DNA of 64,000 bases from contig NZ_CP078076.1 of the NCBI RefSeq assembly GCF_023101165.1, positions 248,001 to 312,000 of the forward strand, read 5' to 3'. The stretch is from Microbacterium sufflavum. Its GTDB lineage: Bacteria; Actinomycetota; Actinomycetes; Actinomycetales; Microbacteriaceae. A program made the translations under genes and the position numbers. Shown in pieces: positions 59,793 through 64,000 of the stretch (the first letter of the stretch is position 1; every line of letters starts with the position of its first letter). A model generated the notes under the pieces. That model had not been told where the DNA came from. It searched no databases and was given only the letters and a program-made list of their open reading frames with translations.

Positions 59793-60509
59793 ATGGCCTC
59801 GCTCCTCTATGTCTGCGTGCGTCCCGAGGTCGGGGCGGCCGACGCCGAGCACGCCTCCTTCCGCCGAGCGCTCGGCGTGGACGTGGTCGACCGGCTCGAC
59901 CTCCTGCATGAGCCGCTCAGCCCCGCGCACCTGGAGCGCTACCGGGGCATCGTGATCGGGGGGTCGCCGTTCAACGTGAGCGACCGCGTGAAGAGCCCGA
60001 CGCAGCAGCGCGTGGAGGCCGATCTGGAGACGATCGCGCACGCCGCGGCCGCGGCCACCGTGGCGGCGTTCTTCACGTGCTTCAGCATCGGTGTGCTCAC
60101 ACGGATGCAGGGCGGCGAGGTGGTCACGAGCATGCCGGAGCCGGCGAGCGCGACCGTGATCCGCACGACGGCGGAGGGCGACGCCGACCCCGTGTTCGGG
60201 CCGAGCGGGCCCGCGCTCACGGTGTTCACCGCGCACAAGGAGAGCGCCGCGGCCGTGCCTCCGGGCGCGGTGCTGCTCGCCACGAACGACGCCTGCCCCG
60301 TGCAGGCCTACCGGGTGGGGTCGCACCTGTACGCGGCGCAGTTCCACCCGGAGCCCACGCCGCGCGACTTCGCCGACCGGATGACGTTCTACCGCACCAC
60401 GGGCTACTTCGACCCCGAGCGGTTCGACGCCGTGCAGCGGGAGGTGCTCGCGGCGTCGGTCACCGAGGGGGCCGCGCTGCTGCGGCGCTTCGCGGAGACC
60501 TTCGCCTGA
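59793..60509 (+). CDS. Class I glutamine amidotransferase-like protein
   Basis: A 238-residue GMP-synthase-like amidotransferase fold. YRGIVIGGSPFNVSD near residue 50 is the first motif, the putative nucleophile cysteine lies in VAAFFTCFSIGVLTRMQGG near 93, and the His/Glu pair in YAAQFHPEPTPRDF near 183. The nucleophile motif TCFSIG differs from the common GxCxG, which may alter activity. It might remove glutamine or gamma-glutamyl groups, or be inactive. No partner synthetase domain is present. Confidence 0.82.
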   Translation: MASLLYVCVRPEVGAADAEHASFRRALGVDVVDRLDLLHEPLSPAHLERYRGIVIGGSPFNVSDRVKSPTQQRVEADLETIAHAAAAATVAAFFTCFSIGVLTRMQGGEVVTSMPEPASATVIRTTAEGDADPVFGPSGPALTVFTAHKESAAAVPPGAVLLATNDACPVQAYRVGSHLYAAQFHPEPTPRDFADRMTFYRTTGYFDPERFDAVQREVLAASVTEGAALLRRFAETFA

Positions 60510-60524
60510 GCCGTCACCGCGCCC

Positions 60525-60995
60525 TCACGCGGTGGCGCCACCGCGCAGCAGCTCGATCCGCTCGCGGAGATACGACTCCAGGGGCATGAAGCCGCCCGCG
60601 GTGCTCCACCGCACCGACGGCACCCCGTCGACGAGGGCGAGCGGGCCCGAGGAGCCGCCCGCGTCCACCCCGGCGACGTCGATCACGCTCCAGCCCACGT
60701 GCACCACCTCGCCCTCCCGGAAGCCACCGCGCAGAGCCTCCGCTCGGCGCTCGGCGCGCGCCCGTGCCGACTCGGCCGTGTAGCCGCGGCGTCCGGGGTC
60801 GGCCGCCCGCAGCACCTCGGCGGTGGCGAGGGCGTGCGTGTCGGTGAGCAGCAGCACGCCCAGATGCCAGGCGTCCCCCACGCGCACGATGCGGCGACCC
60901 CGCCAGCGCGACTCCCGTTCCTCGCCGAGCCCCTCGCGCGGCACCCCGGCGAGCGCGGCCACCGCGTCGGTCAGCAGGGCGGAGGCGGAGGTCAC
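60525..60995 (-). CDS. Hypothetical protein coupled to the antiporter
   Basis: A 156-residue soluble protein of no recognised family. It contains SRWRGRRIVRVGDAWHLGVLLLTDTHALATAEVLRA (about 29-63), then a helical arginine-rich segment and a C-terminal LRERIELLRGG helix. The GTG overlaps the antiporter stop codon as GTGA, so it is translated with it and may be a regulatory partner, for example of the transport activity. That is inference from coupling only. Confidence 0.72.
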   Translation of the reverse strand: MTSASALLTDAVAALAGVPREGLGEERESRWRGRRIVRVGDAWHLGVLLLTDTHALATAEVLRAADPGRRGYTAESARARAERRAEALRGGFREGEVVHVGWSVIDVAGVDAGGSSGPLALVDGVPSVRWSTAGGFMPLESYLRERIELLRGGATA

Positions 60996-62206
60996 AGCTC
61001 CCCCTGCCTGGTGCGGTCGGCGAGGGCGGGCCCGACCACCGGAGCGCGGTCGCCGCGGAGGGTCATGCCGATCAGCGGGTACAGCAGCACGGACAGCATG
61101 CCGGCACCGACGAGCGCCGCGGCCGTGCCCGTGTCGAGCATGTCCTGATCCACGCCGATGCCGGTGACGGCCACGATGATGGGCAGACCGGTCGCGGCGA
61201 GCAGGCCCAGGGCGGTGCGGTCGCGCAGGCCCGCTCCCGTCGGCGCGGACAGTTGTGCGGCCGACCCGCGGAACACCAGCAGCGCGACCAGGAACACCGG
61301 CACCAGCGCCAGTGCCGTCGGCGACGACCGCAGCGCGTCGAGGTCGAACGTGACGCCGGTGTAGAGGAAGAAGATCGGCACGAGGAAGCCGAACGCGATC
61401 GCCTCGATCTTGCTCTCGACCTCCTCGGCGTCCTTCTTCGGGGCCCGCGCCATGATGATCCGCCAGATCGCGCCGGCGACGAACGCCCCCAGCAGCATGT
61501 CGAGGTCGAGCATCACGCTGAGTCCGACCAGGGCGGCGATCAGCAGGATCACGAACCGCACCCCGAACTGGTCGGAGGTGTGCAGCGTCGCCCGCACGAT
61601 GCCGTGCAGTCGCCCGTGCGGCATGCGGTGGGCGATCAGGACGGCGAGTCCGGCGAGCACCACGAAGGTCAGCAGGACCGCGGTCGCCAGGGGCGTGGTC
61701 CGGGTGCTGAGGAACAGGGAGATCGCGATCAGCGGCAGGAACTCCCCGACCGCCCCGATCGTGGTGATCGCCCGGCCGAACGGGGTGTCCAGCTCCCGCG
61801 CATCGCGGAGGATCGGCATGAGGGTGCCGAGGGCGGTGGAGCTGAGGGCGATACCGATGACGACCATGCCCTCCCCCGGCGCGAAGAAGAACCCGAGCCC
61901 GATCCCGAGCAGCACGCTGAGCAGCCACCCGAGCGACGCCCGGGCGAGCGGTTTCCCGGCGACCGTGCGGAAGTCGATCTCGGAGCCGGCGACGAAGAAC
62001 AGCACGGCCAGGCCGAAGTCGCTCAGCTTCTCCAGCAGCGGACCCGGCTCGACCCAGCCGAGCACGGCGGGGCCGACGAGGATCCCCAGCACGAGCTCGA
62101 ACACGATGATCGGCACGCGCACGAGCGGCCGGACGCCCCGGGCGAGCAGAGGGGCGGCGACCGCCAGCAGGGGGATCAGCACCAGGCCGACGTCGCTCGC
62201 GTCCAC
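60992..62206 (-). CDS. Kef-type cation/proton antiporter (CPA2)
   Basis: A 404-residue membrane protein with about twelve membrane segments, matching the Na+/H+ exchanger fold of the CPA2 family (KefB/GerN type). LGILVGPAVLGWVEPG near residue 42, FFVAGSEIDFRTV near 72, GIALSSTALGTLMPIL near 118, TTIGAVGEFLPL near 147 and PIFFLYTGVTFDLD near 285 are typical. No TrkA-N/RCK domain follows, so gating must come from elsewhere, perhaps the coupled 156-residue protein. It exports K+ or Na+ in exchange for H+. The GTG is six bases after TACCCT. Confidence 0.9.
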   Translation of the reverse strand: MDASDVGLVLIPLLAVAAPLLARGVRPLVRVPIIVFELVLGILVGPAVLGWVEPGPLLEKLSDFGLAVLFFVAGSEIDFRTVAGKPLARASLGWLLSVLLGIGLGFFFAPGEGMVVIGIALSSTALGTLMPILRDARELDTPFGRAITTIGAVGEFLPLIAISLFLSTRTTPLATAVLLTFVVLAGLAVLIAHRMPHGRLHGIVRATLHTSDQFGVRFVILLIAALVGLSVMLDLDMLLGAFVAGAIWRIIMARAPKKDAEEVESKIEAIAFGFLVPIFFLYTGVTFDLDALRSSPTALALVPVFLVALLVFRGSAAQLSAPTGAGLRDRTALGLLAATGLPIIVAVTGIGVDQDMLDTGTAAALVGAGMLSVLLYPLIGMTLRGDRAPVVGPALADRTRQGEL

Positions 62207-62212
62207 GGTCTC

Positions 62213-62218
62213 AGGGTA
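62213..62218 (-). promoter_or_regulatory. -10 element of the antiporter gene
   Basis: TACCCT on the minus strand, six bases before the GTG at 62206. Confidence 0.6.
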
Positions 62219-62290
62219 GCGACGCCCCCGGCGATTCGCTCCCCGCCCGCGCGACACGGCAGAATCGAGGCACACCCTGGAGGAGCCCCC

Positions 62291-63142
62291 ATGAGCCAGC
62301 CCGATACCGCCCGCCTGCTGATCGCCTGCGACGACCAGCCCGGCATCGTCGCCGCGGTCGCCGGTGTACTCGCGCGGCACGGTGCGAACATCATCTCGCT
62401 CGACCAGCACTCCACCGACTCCGAGGGCGGACGCTTCTTCCAGCGCACCGTCATCCACCTCCCCGGTCTGGCCGCCGCGCGCCCCGCGCTCGAGGCCGAC
62501 ATCGCCGACGTCGCGGAGCGCTTCGGCATGGAGTGGTCGCTGCACGACGTGTCCCGGCGCAAGCGCGTCGCGATCTTCGTGTCGAAGTACGACCACTGCC
62601 TCATGGAGCTGCTGTGGCGCACGCAGCGCGGGCAGCTCGACATCGACATCACCATGGTCGTGTCGAACCATCCCGACCTCGCCGAGGCCGTGCGCTCGTT
62701 CGGCGTGCCGTTCGTGCACATCCCCTCGGGCGACAAGCAGGCCATGGAGGAGCGACAGCTCGAGCTGCTGCAGGGCAACGTCGACCTGGTCGTGCTCGCC
62801 CGCTACATGCAGATCCTCACGGACGACTTCATCACGCGCCTCGAAGCCCCCGTCATCAACATCCACCACTCGTTCCTGCCCGCGTTCATCGGCGCCAACC
62901 CGTATGCCAGGGCCAAGGAGCGCGGCGTGAAGCTGATCGGGGCGACCGCGCACTACGCCACGGCCGACCTCGACGAGGGGCCGATCATCGAGCAGGACGT
63001 CACGCGGGTGACGCACTCCGAGTCCGCCGCCGAACTGCAGAGCCGCGGCGCCGACGTCGAGCGCCTCGTGCTCGCCCGGGCCGTGCAGTGGCACGCCGAG
63101 GACCGCGTGATCGTGCACGGCCGCTCGACCGTCATCCTCTGA
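62291..63142 (+). CDS. purU: Formyltetrahydrofolate deformylase
   Basis: A 283-residue enzyme that hydrolyses 10-formyltetrahydrofolate to formate and tetrahydrofolate, balancing one-carbon pools. An N-terminal ACT domain (residues 7-85: LLIACDDQPGIVAAVAGVLARHGANII) is followed by a formyltransferase-type catalytic domain with VAIFVSKYDHCLMELLW, VVSNHPDL, YMQILT, NIHHSFLPAF (catalytic Asn/His, near residue 197) and YATADLDEGPIIEQDV. Normal length. GGAGGAG lies nine to six bases before the ATG. Confidence 0.94.
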   Translation: MSQPDTARLLIACDDQPGIVAAVAGVLARHGANIISLDQHSTDSEGGRFFQRTVIHLPGLAAARPALEADIADVAERFGMEWSLHDVSRRKRVAIFVSKYDHCLMELLWRTQRGQLDIDITMVVSNHPDLAEAVRSFGVPFVHIPSGDKQAMEERQLELLQGNVDLVVLARYMQILTDDFITRLEAPVINIHHSFLPAFIGANPYARAKERGVKLIGATAHYATADLDEGPIIEQDVTRVTHSESAAELQSRGADVERLVLARAVQWHAEDRVIVHGRSTVIL

Positions 63143-63148
63143 CCCGCT

Positions 63149-63550
63149 TCACTCCCCCGGGAGGCCGGCGAGCACGTCGACGGCGAGACCGTGGGACGCC
63201 GCCGCCAGGCGCTTGTCGTTCGTCCACAGTTCGGTGCATCCGGACAGCTGTGCCGCCGCCAGATGCAGGGCGTCCGGGGTCTTGATCCCGAAGTCGGCAC
63301 GCAGCTCCGCTGCACGGACGAACACGGGCGCGTCGAGATCGACCGTCTCGATGTGCTCGAACATCGCGAGGTAGCGGTCGCGAAGCTCCGCGTTGCGCTC
63401 GCGGAGCGGACGCACGAGGCACTCCTGGAGTGCGAGGGCGCTGGAGGCCACGGCGATGTCGACCTTCGCCAGTGCGCGTCGCACCGCCGCGCCCGACGTG
63501 CCCCGGTCCTCCAATGCGTAGATCAGGATGCACGAGTCGAGATAGATCAC
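63149..63550 (-). CDS. VapC-type PIN domain toxin
   Basis: A 133-residue PIN-domain ribonuclease toxin. The acidic active-site residues lie in YLDSCILIYALED near residue 3 (first Asp), ALQECLVRPL near 40 (Glu), KTPDALHLAAA near 93 (Asp) and LWTNDKRLAAA near 115 (Asp). Free toxin would cleave RNA to stop growth. The GTG at 63550 overlaps the antitoxin stop as GTGA, so the two are made together. An upstream extension of the frame lies in the antitoxin gene and is not real. Confidence 0.9.
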   Translation of the reverse strand: MIYLDSCILIYALEDRGTSGAAVRRALAKVDIAVASSALALQECLVRPLRERNAELRDRYLAMFEHIETVDLDAPVFVRAAELRADFGIKTPDALHLAAAQLSGCTELWTNDKRLAAASHGLAVDVLAGLPGE

Positions 63551-63804
63551 TCCCAGGCGTCCCGGTTCTCTCGGATCTGGCTGTCGAGTTCGCTGGTCGG
63601 GCGGGACAGTCGATCGGGCAGCGGGTCGCGCTCGATCCACTCGACGAGGACGCGTCCGCTGAGCACCACGTCGACCGGCCCGATCGGCACGATACGTGCC
63701 ACGGGAGTCCCCCGCTTGGTGATCACGACGTCTTCTCCGGCCTGCGACTCGGCGATCAGCCGGGAGAGGTTGTTCCGGGCGTCGAGCACGCTCTGAGTGG
63801 ACAT
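63547..63804 (-). CDS. Phd/YefM-type antitoxin
   Basis: An 85-residue antitoxin. The N-terminal MSTQSVLDARNNLSRLIAESQAGEDVVITKRGTPVARIV, residues 1-39, is a Phd/YefM fold DNA-binding domain, and the C-terminal 45 residues (DPLPDRLSRPTSELDSQIRENRD) bind and neutralise the toxin. The ATG at 63804 is six bases after TATGAT. Repeated TAGCCAT motifs cover the promoter and are probable autorepression sites. The pair makes a conventional type II module. Confidence 0.9.
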   Translation of the reverse strand: MSTQSVLDARNNLSRLIAESQAGEDVVITKRGTPVARIVPIGPVDVVLSGRVLVEWIERDPLPDRLSRPTSELDSQIRENRDAWE

Positions 63805-63810
63805 GACGCC

Positions 63811-63816
63811 ATCATA
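63811..63816 (-). promoter_or_regulatory. -10 element of the toxin-antitoxin operon
   Basis: TATGAT on the minus strand, six bases before the antitoxin ATG. Confidence 0.6.
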
Positions 63817-63833
63817 GCCATCTTCCTAGCCAT
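63815..63833. promoter_or_regulatory. Direct-repeat operator of the toxin-antitoxin operon
   Basis: TAGCCAT at 63815-63821 and again at 63827-63833, 12 bp apart, with a partial copy GCCAT at 63808-63812. It overlaps the -10 region, where the antitoxin or the complex would repress. Confidence 0.5.
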
Positions 63834-63839
63834 TTCGCC

Positions 63840-64000
63840 TCACGCCGCCGGGAGGCCGGCGGCGAGCTCGGCGAACACGTCGGCGGCGGTGGTGCCGCGG
63901 GCGAGCGGAGCCGCCTGACCCAGCCACAGCGACTGCAGCTCGCCGAGGTTCTGCTCCCCGGCCGCCGTGCGGAAGCGCCCCGTGAGCCAGTTCTGCATCG
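63840..64000 (-). CDS. Nitronate monooxygenase family, C-terminal end only
   Basis: The last 52 or so residues of a protein whose start lies beyond the window. The stop codon is TGA at 63842-63840. Reading back from the edge, residues NWLTGRFRTAAGE and SLWLGQAAPLARG, then DVFAELAAGLP, resemble the end of nitronate monooxygenase (2-nitropropane dioxygenase) family flavoproteins, where a similar LWxGQ motif precedes the final helix. The catalytic part is not visible, so the call rests on this tail alone. Confidence 0.6.
   Translation of the reverse strand, partial: MQNWLTGRFRTAAGEQNLGELQSLWLGQAAPLARGTTAADVFAELAAGLPAA

Overview
The window is a 64-kb stretch of chromosome from a very high-GC actinobacterium. 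The best match is a Microbacteriaceae member close to Microbacterium. This rests on GC-rich codon use, clustered menaquinone genes, GTG starts with GTGA/ATGA overlaps, and combinations such as DUF6421 beside an Lrp regulator and DUF4229 beside menA. Genes are packed on both strands. There is no transposase, integrase, CRISPR array or rRNA. About twenty genes have a TAnnnT-type -10 hexamer only 6-7 nt before the start codon, so many transcripts are probably leaderless.

Layout: 0-8 kb holds fprA, a polyprenyl diphosphate synthase, menG, a DUF402 protein, menF, a PPK2 kinase, menD and a PLDc_N membrane protein. 8-17 kb holds a thioredoxin-fold exported protein, a large DUF2156 membrane protein, a drug-efflux MFS with a divergent TetR, arfB, an atypical CAT-anticodon tRNA, and a WYL regulator divergent from an ABC-2 exporter. 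17-25 kb holds an SDR and a five-gene minus-strand nonulosonic acid locus (GT2, polysialyltransferase-like enzyme, NeuA-KdsC fusion, SAF-less NeuB, second glycosyltransferase), preceded by a gap full of inverted repeats. 25-34 kb holds menA with a tandem repeat running into its stop codon, an ArsR-type regulator with a palindrome centred on its own start codon, the Lrp/DUF6421/SDR group, an MFS and a threonine aldolase.

34-40.6 kb is a six-gene gamma-glutamylation operon (APC permease, gamma-glutamyl hydrolase, SDR, glutamine-synthetase-like ligase, aldehyde dehydrogenase, FadR-type regulator). A 31-bp near-perfect inverted repeat lies in its promoter. 40-46.5 kb holds a DUF4916/NUDIX-like protein, a carboxylesterase, an ABC-F protein behind a structured leader, and an acyltransferase-3/SGNH protein. 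46.6-64 kb holds lhr, an EI24 protein, an Fpg/Nei glycosylase, a hexapeptide-repeat protein whose ribosome binding site lies in a stem, a secreted phosphoesterase, a PspC-type two-component system with its membrane partners, a LysR effector domain without HTH, a glutamine amidotransferase-like protein, a Kef-type antiporter, purU, a VapBC-type toxin-antitoxin pair, and the end of a probable nitronate monooxygenase.

The most interesting system is the nonulosonic acid locus. It has a synthase, a fused phosphatase-cytidylyltransferase and a polymerase-like transferase, but no epimerase or amino-sugar genes. This points to Kdn made from mannose 6-phosphate and polymerised into a cell-envelope glycan. 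Second is the glutamylation operon, which has an SDR where an amine oxidase would be expected, suggesting an amino alcohol substrate. Several short control elements (operators, SD-sequestering stems, an ABC-F leader) can be read directly from the sequence.
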